From NCBI RefSeq assembly GCF_002964765.1, contig NZ_PQCF01000032.1, positions 721,481 through 785,480 of the forward strand: DNA of 64,000 bases, written 5' to 3'. This stretch comes from Pseudoalteromonas sp. T1lg88 (GTDB lineage Bacteria > Pseudomonadota > Gammaproteobacteria > Enterobacterales > Alteromonadaceae). Position 1 is the first letter of the stretch. Each line of letters begins with the position of its first letter. A program made the translations under genes and the position numbers. Positions 43,924-51,679 of this stretch are shown here, in pieces. The notes under the pieces are model-generated. The model did not search any database. It worked only from the letters and a program-made list of their open reading frames with translations, and was not told where the DNA came from.

Positions 43924-44202
43924 ATGGCCAAGTCAGAGCAAGATAGAACGACACTCGATTTATTCGAGTACGAGCGACGTCCGGGTCGTCCAAAAACAAA
44001 CCCGCTCCCACGGGAGTTACAGTTAAAAGTAAATAAGCGAAATCAGCTTAAGCGCGATAAAGCGCGAGGCTTAAAACGCGTCGAATTTAAAGTTTCATCA
44101 CAGCTGTATCAAGCACTAAACGATATGGCGGATGCGCAAAATATTAGCCGCAGTGCGTTGATTGAAACCATTTTGCAAGAACGATTGGCTATAGATACAT
44201 AA
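43924..44202 (+). CDS. ybfE: LexA-regulated protein YbfE (ribbon-helix-helix)
   Basis: 92 residues from ATG 43924; an ORF to 43897 overlaps the DUF2788 gene and is not used. The N-terminus has a YERRPGRPKTNPL motif, then a basic stretch (LKVNKRNQLKRDKARGLKRV) and a ribbon-helix-helix-like C-terminus (VEFKVSSQLYQALNDMADAQ). In E. coli ybfE belongs to the LexA regulon. I did not find a CTG-N10-CAG SOS box in the sequence before it. It lies 14 bp before fldA. Confidence 0.87.
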   Translation: MAKSEQDRTTLDLFEYERRPGRPKTNPLPRELQLKVNKRNQLKRDKARGLKRVEFKVSSQLYQALNDMADAQNISRSALIETILQERLAIDT

Positions 44203-44216
44203 AAGGTTATTTATTC

Positions 44217-44744
44217 ATGGCAAGTGTAGGTATATTTTTTGGTAGCGACACGGGTAACACTGAACACGTAGCAAAAATGATCCAAAAAGAGCTCGGCAAG
44301 AAATTGGTCGCCGTGCACGATATCGCAAAAAGTAGTAAAGAAGAGATCGCAGAGTTTGACCTGCTGCTATTTGGTATCCCTACTTGGTACTATGGTGAAG
44401 CTCAGTGTGACTGGGATGACTTTTTCCCTGAACTAGAAGCCATCGACTTTGAAGGTAAACTTTGCGCCATCTTCGGTTGTGGTGATCAGGAAGACTATGC
44501 CGAGTACTTCCTTGACGCCATGGGCATGATCAACGACATCATCACCGAGCGTGGTGCCATCGTTGTCGGTCACTGGTCTACCGAAGGTTATGACTTCGAA
44601 GCGTCAAAAGGCATGATTGATGACAACCACTTTGTGGGCCTGGGTATCGACGAAGACCGCCAGCCAGAGCTTACCGAGCAACGCGTGAAGCAGTGGTGCG
44701 CACAAATTCATGAAGAAATGTGCCTGGCCGAATTAGCTGACTAA
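44217..44744 (+). CDS. fldA: Flavodoxin FldA
   Basis: 175 residues, the long-chain flavodoxin type. The FMN phosphate loop FGSDTGNTEHVAKMI lies near the N-terminus. The isoalloxazine-binding regions PTWYYGEAQCDWDDF (W and Y) and FGCGDQEDYAEYF (Y) follow. It carries electrons at low potential for enzymes such as IspG/IspH, MetH activation and anaerobic reductases. It is upstream of fur in the usual order. Confidence 0.96.
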   Translation: MASVGIFFGSDTGNTEHVAKMIQKELGKKLVAVHDIAKSSKEEIAEFDLLLFGIPTWYYGEAQCDWDDFFPELEAIDFEGKLCAIFGCGDQEDYAEYFLDAMGMINDIITERGAIVVGHWSTEGYDFEASKGMIDDNHFVGLGIDEDRQPELTEQRVKQWCAQIHEEMCLAELAD

Positions 44745-44882
44745 GTCTTTGCTGGGCAAGTTTAACTTGGCTTTACACTTGCCCTCGAAGCACGTTATTG
44801 TTAATTTTTAAATGCGTCGCGCGCACCAAGGCAAAGTCCGCCTCAGGTGCACAAAAAAGAATCATAATTGAGAACAAGTTGA

Positions 44883-45326
44883 ATGACTGATCATAACCTA
44901 GAGCTCAAAAAAGCAGGCCTCAAGGTCACGCTTCCGCGGATTAAAATTTTGGAGATCCTCCAATGCCCTGATAACCAACATATCAGCGCCGAGGATGTCT
45001 ATAAAATCCTGCTCGATAACAGTGAAGAAATCGGTCTGGCAACTGTGTATCGCGTCCTAAACCAGTTTGACGATGCCGGCATCGTTACCCGCCACCACTT
45101 TGAAGGCGGCAAATCAGTGTTTGAACTTGCCGGCTCGACCCACCACGATCACCTGGTGTGTTTAAAATGTGGTCGCGTAATCGAATTCGAAGACGAGATG
45201 ATCGAACAGCGTCAGCTTGAAATCGCCCACAGCAATGGCATTAAATTGACCAACCACTCACTTTACCTGTATGGCGAATGTGTGGACACGGATGCCTGTA
45301 AGCAATACGCGTTAGAAAACGGCTAA
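44883..45326 (+). CDS. fur: Ferric uptake regulator Fur
   Basis: 147 residues. The N-terminal winged helix (KAGLKVTLPRIKILEILQ, EIGLATVYRVLNQFDDAGIV) is followed by the metal-binding dimerisation domain (HHFEGGKSVFEL, HHDHLVCLKCGRVIEFED, with a CxxC zinc site). A second Cys pair is seen at the C-terminus (ECVDTDAC). Fur represses iron-uptake genes when loaded with Fe2+. It has its own 138-bp leader after fldA, so it probably has a separate promoter. I see no complete 19-bp Fur box there. Confidence 0.97.
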   Translation: MTDHNLELKKAGLKVTLPRIKILEILQCPDNQHISAEDVYKILLDNSEEIGLATVYRVLNQFDDAGIVTRHHFEGGKSVFELAGSTHHDHLVCLKCGRVIEFEDEMIEQRQLEIAHSNGIKLTNHSLYLYGECVDTDACKQYALENG

Positions 45327-45346
45327 ACGCCCTTTTCACTCACATT

Positions 45347-45371
45347 AAGCCTGCCCAACGCAGGCTTTTTT
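45347..45371 (+). terminator. Intrinsic terminator after fur
   Basis: AAGCCTGC and GCAGGCTT pair around CCAA and are followed by six T. Confidence 0.9.
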
Positions 45372-45428
45372 GCGCCTGCTTTTAAGATGTTGATAATGCG
45401 GCATTAAGGTGTTTTGCGTGGGTTGCGG

Positions 45429-45644
45429 TTATTTCCAACCTTGAACCCATTGCTCTTGGCTTTTCAATTCAGTCCAGTCTATTAAATACTCGTTCTTGGA
45501 CAGAACCGCTTCCAATTTACAGGAAATCACAGAACCCTCCTCGTCGAACTCAATTTCTGATACTAAGAAATGCTTTTCTCGATTCATCGGCTTAACTGCT
45601 GTCCACTTACTATGGTGTAATTTAGCCGGGTTAATGCGATTCAT
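45429..45644 (-). CDS. TIGR02450 family small conserved protein
   Basis: 71 residues from ATG 45644; the ORF to 45677 adds residues not seen in the family. MNRINPAKLHHSKWTAVKPM followed by NREKHFLVSEIEFDEEG and a C-terminal WTELKSQEQWVQGWK is the TIGR02450 pattern, with conserved Trp residues. Function unknown. It faces fur and has no obvious operon partner. Confidence 0.83.
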   Translation of the reverse strand: MNRINPAKLHHSKWTAVKPMNREKHFLVSEIEFDEEGSVISCKLEAVLSKNEYLIDWTELKSQEQWVQGWK

Positions 45645-45848
45645 GCCCACTCCATAACATTGTGACTGTATTTGCAAACAACGTGTTTTACGAAGGTCTT
45701 AAGAATAAAGTTCAGTAATTGAGGACACAGAAAGTTAAAGTTAAAAGGCGCGATATTTTTCACGTCTTTTTCAGCGCCAATAACAACAGAAACGGCATCC
45801 GTTATCACCGTTCCAAACGGGTATAAAGCGCTGCCATTTGTGACACAC

Positions 45849-47183
45849 TCAAGGAGTTTCTACACGTACAGGCAATCGCATCAAAAGAGCTAGCCCAGCC
45901 ACCGCAGAGAAAACGGATGCGAGGAAGATTCCCAGCTTAGCACTGTCAATCAGGCTCTTATCGAAAGCTATGTTCGCAATGAACAGCGCCATGGTGAAGC
46001 CGATCCCGGCGAGCAGGCTCCCCCCGGCCAATACCCTCCAGCTAAGTTCAGGTGGGCGAATGGCGATGTGCAAACGTATAGCCAGCCAACAGAACAACAG
46101 GATACCAATAGGCTTACCAAGCACGAAGCCTAGGAAAATCGCCACTGCGAGCAAGCTTTCTACTTCGCTGAACGTGAGTGGCAATCCAGAGTTCGCAAAT
46201 GCGAACAGGGGCATGATGAAAAAACCAACCCAGGGATGTAGCGCCATCTCCAGACGCTCCACTGGAGATAGCGTTTCACGCACGGCAATTTCGGCCATCT
46301 GTAATGTTTGTCGATCCTTGGTATCGCCGCTGCTTTCACTGCTTGCTGGATGCGCAATAACCTGACCCAATATCGCGTACAACCGCTTATCGCTGACCCA
46401 TCGACGCGCCGGCGTCATCAGGCCGAGCATCACGCCTGTGATGGTAGCGTGGATCCCGGATGCATCCACGGCAAGCCAGATAACCAGGCCCACGAGAAAG
46501 TACAAAGGAAAACCACGAAAACCGAGCATTGCAATTACGCGGATACTCACCAGGCCAAGCGCAGCCATCACCAAGGGCCACCAGGCAATATCACTGCTGT
46601 AGCCGATTGCGACGACCAGTATGGCGCCGATATCGTCAACAATCGCTAACGACAGCATAAACACCCTTAAGCTTTGAGGAACGCGTGAGCCAAGCAGGGC
46701 GAGGCAACCGATAACAAACGCTGTGTCAGTTGCCATGACAGTGCCCCATCCATGCTGGCCGGGCTGTCCTGATTGCAGTGCCAGATAGATCGCAGCGGGA
46801 ACGATCATACCGCCCAGCGCAGCGACTATGGATAACGCGGCCATGCGGGGCTTGCTCAACTCGCCGAGAACCAACTCCCGCTTAAGTTCCAATGCGACAA
46901 GAAAGAAAAACAGCGTCATCAGGCCATCATTGATCCATTCCCGCAGTGAACGGGCAAACTCGAATGAACCAAGCTGAAGACCTATCTGTGTCTCCCATAC
47001 GTGTTCGAACGAGTCAGCCCACGGTGAGTTGGATACAATGAGTGCGGCAACAGTGAAAAATAGAAGAATGGCCCCACCCGCTGACTCAATACGCAAGAAG
47101 CGCACAAAGGGGTTGGTCAGCCGATCAGCAAATTCCTTCGGTAATCGGGTGACTCCTGAATTGTCTTGCTTACCTGTACCCAT
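45849..47183 (-). CDS. nhaA: Na+/H+ antiporter NhaA
   Basis: 444 residues with 11-12 hydrophobic helices. The key aspartates are visible: ATDTAFVIG (Asp133-type) and SLAIVDDIGAILVVAIGYS (the Asp163/Asp164 pair). The start of the family pattern FVRFLRIESAGGAILLFFTV is also present. It exchanges cytoplasmic Na+ for H+ in salt or alkaline stress. A loop of about 35 residues rich in polar residues lies near 275-300 (ASSESSGDTKDRQT) and is longer than in E. coli NhaA. Codon use is more GC-rich than in its neighbours, so it may have been acquired. Confidence 0.95.
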   Translation of the reverse strand: MGTGKQDNSGVTRLPKEFADRLTNPFVRFLRIESAGGAILLFFTVAALIVSNSPWADSFEHVWETQIGLQLGSFEFARSLREWINDGLMTLFFFLVALELKRELVLGELSKPRMAALSIVAALGGMIVPAAIYLALQSGQPGQHGWGTVMATDTAFVIGCLALLGSRVPQSLRVFMLSLAIVDDIGAILVVAIGYSSDIAWWPLVMAALGLVSIRVIAMLGFRGFPLYFLVGLVIWLAVDASGIHATITGVMLGLMTPARRWVSDKRLYAILGQVIAHPASSESSGDTKDRQTLQMAEIAVRETLSPVERLEMALHPWVGFFIMPLFAFANSGLPLTFSEVESLLAVAIFLGFVLGKPIGILLFCWLAIRLHIAIRPPELSWRVLAGGSLLAGIGFTMALFIANIAFDKSLIDSAKLGIFLASVFSAVAGLALLMRLPVRVETP

Positions 47184-47285
47184 AAGAAGTCGTTCCGACT
47201 GTCAAGGGCCAACGCCGAGGTTCAGAGGCGATCTGCCCTTGTGAAAGTAAGGATGCGCAGCGGGTCAAACTTCGCCTGCAAGCAC

Positions 47286-47924
47286 TTAATATATTTCGTT
47301 TTCTACGATACGCTCAAAGCGGAAATAGGCAAATTTCTGCACCCTTTGGGCCGGGGTGATATGCTCCTCTATTCGTTCCTCAAGCAGCCTGAACTCCGGC
47401 CCAAGCTCGGCTATCAGCTTTGCAGCATCATATTGAACTATAGGCAATCCGCTGCATTTTTCAGGGCCACCGATTGCAAAAGCAGCAATAATTAGATGAC
47501 CGCCCAGGCGCAGAGTTTTTTTCAACGCCCCCACGTAACGCTGACGCTCTGCAGCGTCCGTTAAGAAGTGGAACACCGCCCGGTCGTGCCAAAGTGCAAC
47601 CTGACTATCCGGCGAGAAAGCGGTAACGTCAGACTCAAGCCAATTGACCGCGCCGGCTTTTTCTCCCAGACGCTTTGCCGATTTAGCCAATGCCGCACCG
47701 GATATATCCAGTACGGTAAGATTTGTGTACCCCTGATCAAGCAGTTGATCGACCAGCACCGACGCTCCCCCACCTACGTCTATGATCGGAGCAGAGGGTT
47801 CGAGGTGACTGTTGGCTATAAGCTCAAGGGAGAGGGCCGACTTTGCTTGAAACCAGCTGACTTCAGTCACTTCTTTGTGCTCATAGACGTTTTGCCAATG
47901 AGCCTTTCTATCAAACTCTTGCAC
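47286..47924 (-). CDS. Class I SAM-dependent methyltransferase
   Basis: 212 residues from GTG 47924 with GGAGGGG upstream. Motif I is IIDVGGGASVLVDQLLDQGY (about 46-65), motif II is TVLDISGAAL, and the FxxWxDRAVFHFL (HDRAVFHFLTD) segment resembles thiopurine/tellurite-type methyltransferases. The substrate is unknown. It lies between nhaA and the cassette array, directly next to the degraded last attC site, which makes it the flank or a former member of the array. Confidence 0.85.
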   Translation of the reverse strand: MQEFDRKAHWQNVYEHKEVTEVSWFQAKSALSLELIANSHLEPSAPIIDVGGGASVLVDQLLDQGYTNLTVLDISGAALAKSAKRLGEKAGAVNWLESDVTAFSPDSQVALWHDRAVFHFLTDAAERQRYVGALKKTLRLGGHLIIAAFAIGGPEKCSGLPIVQYDAAKLIAELGPEFRLLEERIEEHITPAQRVQKFAYFRFERIVENEIY

Positions 47925-47966
47925 TTACCCCTCCAGAATGAAATTGGTCTTCCCCATCAAAAGTAG

Positions 47967-48013
47967 CACAGGCTCGCTGTTTGGCGTCCTGTGGTTTCGG
48001 CGCCTGCTATATG
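47967..48013 (-). other. Degraded attC site (attC4, half)
   Basis: After the 141-residue gene the plus strand reads CCTGCTATATG at 48003-48013, like the right end of attC2, and an inner CACAGG/CCTGTG stem (47967-47972, 47988-47993) remains. The expected left end TATAACGC is missing, so this site is probably inactive and marks the end of the array. Confidence 0.55.
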
Positions 48014-48018
48014 CACTT

Positions 48019-48444
48019 TTAATATGACTTTGGTTCATATGAGTTAGGCTCGGGAAGCAAAGGAGGGGTTGAATCAACATAAGTTAAAAATGACTGCCAC
48101 AAAACAGCCGTTCTTTGATGAGTTAATTCTAATTTGCAACCCAGCCCCATAGCAGTCCTGATGGTGCCATCACGCCAAGTGTCATAAACTGCTCCACAAT
48201 GTGCTTCGCGATAACTCAACCAGGCGTCCTGGCCTTTTTGAATTGCAATTGCTGATACATTGTCTTGTGCATATCTCTCTAGGCTCTTCGCCAAGTACTT
48301 AGCCATTACCTTCTCAGCCGCTACCAGATCTTTATGCATACACTGATTAATCGCGAGTGTCGTCCACGCTTTTTCACAGTCTACTTCTTCCTCAGCGAAA
48401 GCGAACAAAGGGATAAAAAGTAACAGGGGCACTAATTTTTTCAT
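48019..48444 (-). CDS. Exported LprI/DUF1311-like protein (cassette 4)
   Basis: 141 residues from ATG 48444 (GGAGAAGC upstream; the ORF to 48498 runs into an attC site). A signal peptide (MKKLVPLLLFIPLFAFA) is followed by the LprI-type pattern: DCEKAWTTLAINQCMHKDL, then QKGQDAWLSYREAHCGAVYD and GLGCKLELTHQRTAVLW, with four Cys. LprI-domain proteins can inhibit lysozyme, but most are untested. It is the last cassette before the degraded attC. Confidence 0.75.
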   Translation of the reverse strand: MKKLVPLLLFIPLFAFAEEEVDCEKAWTTLAINQCMHKDLVAAEKVMAKYLAKSLERYAQDNVSAIAIQKGQDAWLSYREAHCGAVYDTWRDGTIRTAMGLGCKLELTHQRTAVLWQSFLTYVDSTPPLLPEPNSYEPKSY

Positions 48445-48460
48445 TGCTTCTCCATGTGCG

Positions 48461-48560
48461 TATAACGCCTTGTTATGGGGCGAGTATTGGCTTGCCATAC
48501 TTAGTGAAAAACGAACCCGAGCAAACCAGTACGAGTCCCATCCACAAACAGCTTGTTATA
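48461..48560 (-). other. attC site (attC3)
   Basis: TATAACGCCTTGTTATGGGG (48461-48480) pairs imperfectly with the right arm ending GCTTGTTATA (48551-48560); inner TTGGCTTGC pairs with GCAAACCAG. The loop contains TTAGTGAAAAACGAACC. The stop codon of the 76-residue gene is inside the right end (TAA 48558-48556). Confidence 0.78.
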
Positions 48561-48786
48561 TAGCGTTTGAATGTACAATTATATCTGGAGATTCTTGGTT
48601 AAGTTCTTCTATATAATCCTTAAAATGCTCATGCTCAAAATCGACTCCTTTTTCTTCGATTTCTTGAGCCATTTTATTTATAAATGAAGCTATCGTTCTT
48701 AATGTTTCAGGGTTTGAGCTTATTGTGACTTCAGATAATTCTAATAGCTCATTTTGATTTGCTTTCGCATATCCATAAATTTTCAT
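48556..48786 (-). CDS. Small Imm32-like protein (cassette 3)
   Basis: 76 residues from ATG 48786 (AGGAAG five bases upstream). The sequence MKIYGYAKANQNELLELSEV, then NPETLRTIASFINKMAQ and FEHEHFKDYIEE, resembles the small proteins annotated as Imm32 immunity family. No toxin gene accompanies it, so it may be an orphan immunity protein or have another role. I am moderately sure of the resemblance and unsure of the function. Acidic, soluble, no signal peptide. Confidence 0.6.
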   Translation of the reverse strand: MKIYGYAKANQNELLELSEVTISSNPETLRTIASFINKMAQEIEEKGVDFEHEHFKDYIEELNQESPDIIVHSNAI

Positions 48787-48802
48787 CAATGCTTCCTAGC
48801 TA

Positions 48803-48905
48803 TATAACGCTTGCCGTAAACGGCACAAAATAGCAGGCTAAAATTAGCGACGAAGGAGCACAAGCCTGCTGTTTTGTGTCCTTTTTTAAACTGCCTTGCT
48901 ATATG
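48803..48905 (-). other. attC site (attC2)
   Basis: TATAACGC (48803-48810) starts the site and CCTTGCTATATG (from 48894) ends it. The inner arms GCACAAAATAGCAGGCT and AGCCTGCTGTTTTGTGTC are strongly complementary (one bulged base). The loop is AAAATTAGCGACGAAGGAGC, almost the same as in attC1. Confidence 0.82.
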
Positions 48906-48909
48906 CCAA

Positions 48910-49179
48910 CTACTCGCGGATACCGATGGTTTGTTTACCGCTTTCCTTATACAACACTATATCTGTAGTTTTGACTGAGAAAAGTACCTGAACTTCTTCT
49001 GCTGAGGAAACGGCTGGCAAATATGGTGATAACAATTCTATTGTTTTCGACTGACCATGAACAAACCCATGAGTTTGACCTAGCTTGAATTTGTTTTCTT
49101 GCTCTTGTTTTAGCACGAAATAGAAAGCAATAGAGCAAAATAGAATTCCAACAAAACAACCAATAATGAAATTTTTCAC
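48910..49179 (-). CDS. Small membrane protein of unknown function (cassette 2)
   Basis: 89 residues from GTG 49179, with AAGGGGGA upstream; the ORF to 49260 is made of attC sequence and is not used. One N-terminal hydrophobic helix (MKNFIIGCFVGILFCSIAFY, with the GTG as Met) is followed by a soluble tail of about 60 residues (KLGQTHGFVHGQSKTIELLS). I do not recognise it. TAG 48912 lies at the attC2 boundary. Confidence 0.6.
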   Translation of the reverse strand: MKNFIIGCFVGILFCSIAFYFVLKQEQENKFKLGQTHGFVHGQSKTIELLSPYLPAVSSAEEVQVLFSVKTTDIVLYKESGKQTIGIRE

Positions 49180-49195
49180 GCCATCCCCCTTGGCA

Positions 49196-49294
49196 TATAA
49201 CGCTGCAATATGGGGCGTATTAAGCTTGGCTAAAATTAGCGAAGAATGAGCGCCAGCCAAGCTTTAGACGTCCCACACATAATTGCCTTGTTAT
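49196..49294 (-). other. attC site (attC1)
   Basis: TATAACGCTGCAATATGGGG (49196-49215) matches the complement of the right end CACATAATTGCCTTGTTATG. The inner TAAGCTTGGCT and AGCCAAGCTTTA pair over ten bases or more, with loop AAAATTAGCGAAGAATGAGC. The upstream gene's TAA (49293-49291) lies in the right-hand core site, as in classical cassettes. Confidence 0.85.
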
Positions 49295-49671
49295 GTTTTT
49301 TGTACACCACTGCTTAACATTAAGGCAACCAGTAACGTTGGAATTGCCGCGTACATTAGAGGGGCTATAGCAAAGCTTAAAAACACAAACATAGAGACTA
49401 AGAATAAAACTATTGGTAGAGCAAAATAAAATAAGTTTTGCTTAGAGAAGAACGTAAATACTTTGCGTACAACTAACACAATAATGAAAGATAGTATTGA
49501 AGCAAATAACACGATTAAAATGTTGGAATAGTAGGAAACTACGAATTCGTTATATGGCTGAAGAAACTCTGGGACAGGCATGGCTGCCACAACACCAGAT
49601 AGCCATGCAAAGATGTAAGCAAAAGAACTACCTAATAGAAATGAAATAATATTTTTGTGCACATTTGTCAT
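49291..49671 (-). CDS. Hypothetical membrane protein (cassette 1)
   Basis: 126 residues from ATG 49671, with AAGGAAGGAG six bases upstream. Four hydrophobic segments are visible (IISFLLGSSFAYIFAWLSGV, ILIVLFASILSFIIVLVV, LFYFALPIVLFLVSMFVFLS, LMYAAIPTLLVALMLS). It is AT-rich compared with the flanking chromosomal genes. I do not recognise a family. It is the first gene of the cassette array. Confidence 0.62.
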   Translation of the reverse strand: MTNVHKNIISFLLGSSFAYIFAWLSGVVAAMPVPEFLQPYNEFVVSYYSNILIVLFASILSFIIVLVVRKVFTFFSKQNLFYFALPIVLFLVSMFVFLSFAIAPLMYAAIPTLLVALMLSSGVQKT

Positions 49672-50108
49672 AATTGACTCCTTCCTTGTGAAAAACATAA
49701 CAGCTTATTAGTGCGAATTCCCGGTTAAGGAAGTTATCCACAACCCTAACCTTTCCCACCAATTAAATTTTTATTCAATAATAGCAATAAGTTATCAGGT
49801 GTTTTGTTCACACGCAATCTAGAAACGAGCCAGAAAAAACGTGCCTTCACTTATTCGAGCCTTGCGTGGCTGGCTATGTAATCAATTTTTGCCACTTAAT
49901 ATCGGTAACCTATCTCTTATTACCACATAATCAAGCCGTTTTTGTGTATTACACAGCGTGCCAAAACGCGCTGGATTGATCCGTTTTTACTTATCCGCGT
50001 TTTTGAGAATGTGGGGAGAAGGTCTTGTTCTGACACCGAGCCGAGCAAATGTTCGCACCGGTGTCAGAATCGGGAATAAAGGATATGGCTGCGCAATACT
50101 AAAGCGCT
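49672..50108. other. Intergenic region (437 bp) between the cassette array and glgA
   Basis: Contains the array's first cassette boundary (GCTGTTATG on the minus strand, 49703-49695) and a REP-like palindrome near the glgA end. Between them is AT-rich DNA without an ORF of note. I found no integrase remnant on either strand and no convincing attI site. Confidence 0.55.
50028..50069. repeat. REP-like palindrome near the end of glgA
   Basis: TTCTGACACC (50028-50037) pairs perfectly with GGTGTCAGAA (50060-50069) over a 22-base loop that itself contains GAGC/GTTCG pairing. It lies 40 bp after the glgA stop. The form recalls repetitive extragenic palindromes mobilised by RAYT transposases, but only one copy is seen here. 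Confidence 0.5.
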
Positions 50109-51674
50109 TTAACCGCCATAGAGCTCGCTTAAATAGGCTTTGGCGGCCTCATGCCAGCTAAAGCGACATTCTCTGGCATTTGCGCATAGCTGTTGCCAAT
50201 CCTGGGGCTGATCTTTGTGCATGTCCAGAGCGCGAGTAAGGCACGCCAGTAGTTGCTCACCTTGCTCTGTTGGGCTGTCGCCATTAAATACAAAGCCGCT
50301 CTCTCCTTCTTTGACCGTGTCCTTTAAGCCACCAACACCGTGCACCAGACAAGGAGTACCGCTGCGCAGGGCCAGCATCTGGCTGATACCACAGGGCTCA
50401 AACGAGCTGGGCATAAAGAAGAGCTCACACAGCTCATAGATGGCATCACTAAGCGCCAGGGAAAAGCCGTTGATAAAAAGGAAATTATCATGTCTGGCCA
50501 TGGCTTGAGTCAGGAGCTGCTCATAATAAGAGTCGCCAGAGCCGAGCATAATAAAATGCTTTTGTTCTTTGGCTAGTTCATCGAGCACCGCATCGATAAC
50601 TAAAGTTCCATCTGACGATGCCCTTGGCTTCGCCAAGCGCTGCGCTAACAAGGCGACCTTTTGCGACGTCACCCGTCCCACCGAACCAAGCCAGGGTTTG
50701 ATTTGCAACTGCTGCCATTGCTGCATGCGCACATGAGCAATATAGTGGCCGCTGCTCAGCTGTGGCAGCTTGGCCATGGCCGTAAACAGCGCCTGCTGCG
50801 TTAATGGCCAAAGCGCCTTATGCGGATAAGAAGCGGCTTCTTGTTCATAATCGCAGCCGTTTAATATGCCAACCAAACGACCTTGCTGATGGGCCTTTTG
50901 CAACTCACCCTCTAAGCCCTCACCGCCGATAAAGCCCCGCTCTGGGTCGCTCGGTTGCAATACTTCCTCAACATAAGTTGGCGACACCAGGTGAATTTTA
51001 TCGCACAAAGTAATGGCCGCACGCATCGGGTTATAGCAATGCTGATAGTGAGGATCGCAGATTTGCTGTCCGTCGTAACCCAACCAGGGAAACCAGGTTT
51101 GCAGCGATGACTCATCGCCGCTAAATGGTCTTGTGCCCTGCAGCGCCAGGTTATGCACGGTATAAACGGTGCGCAACCCTTGCAAGCACTCATACTGAGG
51201 CGCAAACGCCCTTAGCACCGCCAAGGTGGCGCTGTGCCAGTCATGCAGATGCAGCACATCCAGTTCGCCAAAGGCACCCTGCTTTATCGCCTCGGCCACC
51301 CCCAAACAAAATAATGCGAACTTGCTGGCATCTGCAGCAAAGGGGCGATTATCCGTGTCATTGTGATACACCTCGGCGCTATTAAGCCAAGGATGACTGA
51401 GCACATAGTGAGTGACCCCCTGCGCCACCAGCACCCGATATAAACTTAAGGTCAATTGATGGCCGGCAAAGTTCACCGAGTATTGACCGCAAAGCGTGCG
51501 CTCGGCCAGTGTCAGACAGGCGTACTCAGGAAGCACCACCTGCACCGACGTAGCTGATGCACTCTTGATACGGGCCAAGGCTGTTGATACCTCGGCAACC
51601 ACATCGGCAACGCCGCCCACCTTGGCGCCGCTGATGGCGGCGCTTTCGCTACTTACAAATAATACTGCACTCAT
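50109..51674 (-). CDS. glgA: Glycogen synthase GlgA (GT5)
   Basis: 521 residues. It transfers glucose from ADP-glucose to the growing alpha-1,4-glucan. The N-terminal ADP-binding motif is KVGGVADV instead of the usual KTGGLADV. The C-terminal GT5 motif is PSSFEPCGISQMLALRSGTP (the E-x7-E type pair), followed by GGLKDTV. The LHLHDWHSATLA segment (about 145) is also typical. It is the last gene of the operon, six bases after glgC. Confidence 0.93.
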   Translation of the reverse strand: MSAVLFVSSESAAISGAKVGGVADVVAEVSTALARIKSASATSVQVVLPEYACLTLAERTLCGQYSVNFAGHQLTLSLYRVLVAQGVTHYVLSHPWLNSAEVYHNDTDNRPFAADASKFALFCLGVAEAIKQGAFGELDVLHLHDWHSATLAVLRAFAPQYECLQGLRTVYTVHNLALQGTRPFSGDESSLQTWFPWLGYDGQQICDPHYQHCYNPMRAAITLCDKIHLVSPTYVEEVLQPSDPERGFIGGEGLEGELQKAHQQGRLVGILNGCDYEQEAASYPHKALWPLTQQALFTAMAKLPQLSSGHYIAHVRMQQWQQLQIKPWLGSVGRVTSQKVALLAQRLAKPRASSDGTLVIDAVLDELAKEQKHFIMLGSGDSYYEQLLTQAMARHDNFLFINGFSLALSDAIYELCELFFMPSSFEPCGISQMLALRSGTPCLVHGVGGLKDTVKEGESGFVFNGDSPTEQGEQLLACLTRALDMHKDQPQDWQQLCANARECRFSWHEAAKAYLSELYGG

Positions 51675-51679
51675 AACAA

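Larger units (their letters stand above)
47963..49700 (-). mobile_element. Integrase-less integron cassette array (CALIN), four cassettes
   Basis: Four small genes in one direction are each followed by an attC-like palindrome that starts at, or within about 20 bp of, the stop codon and ends TATAACGC (seen from the plus strand) before the next gene's ribosome site. Two stop codons (TAA of the 126- and 76-residue genes) lie within the site itself, as in typical gene cassettes. Three sites share the central pattern TTAGCGA/TTAGTGA followed by GAA and a GAGC-like end. No intI gene or complete attI is present in the window. The upstream end shows GCTGTTATG at 49695-49703, the form of a cassette junction. 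Confidence 0.8.

Noticed and set aside
44745..44882. Fur autoregulatory box before fur
   Set aside because: Only a weak partial match (ATCATAATTGAGAA) was seen, not enough to call a site.
47184..47285. A fifth attC site between the methyltransferase and nhaA
   Set aside because: No TATAACGC-type end or long complementary arms were found.
48445..48498. N-terminal extension of the LprI-like protein
   Set aside because: It lies within attC3 and would place 18 polar residues before the signal peptide.
49180..49260. N-terminal extension of the 89-residue cassette protein
   Set aside because: It is translated from attC1 sequence and lacks a ribosome site, while GTG 49179 has a strong one.
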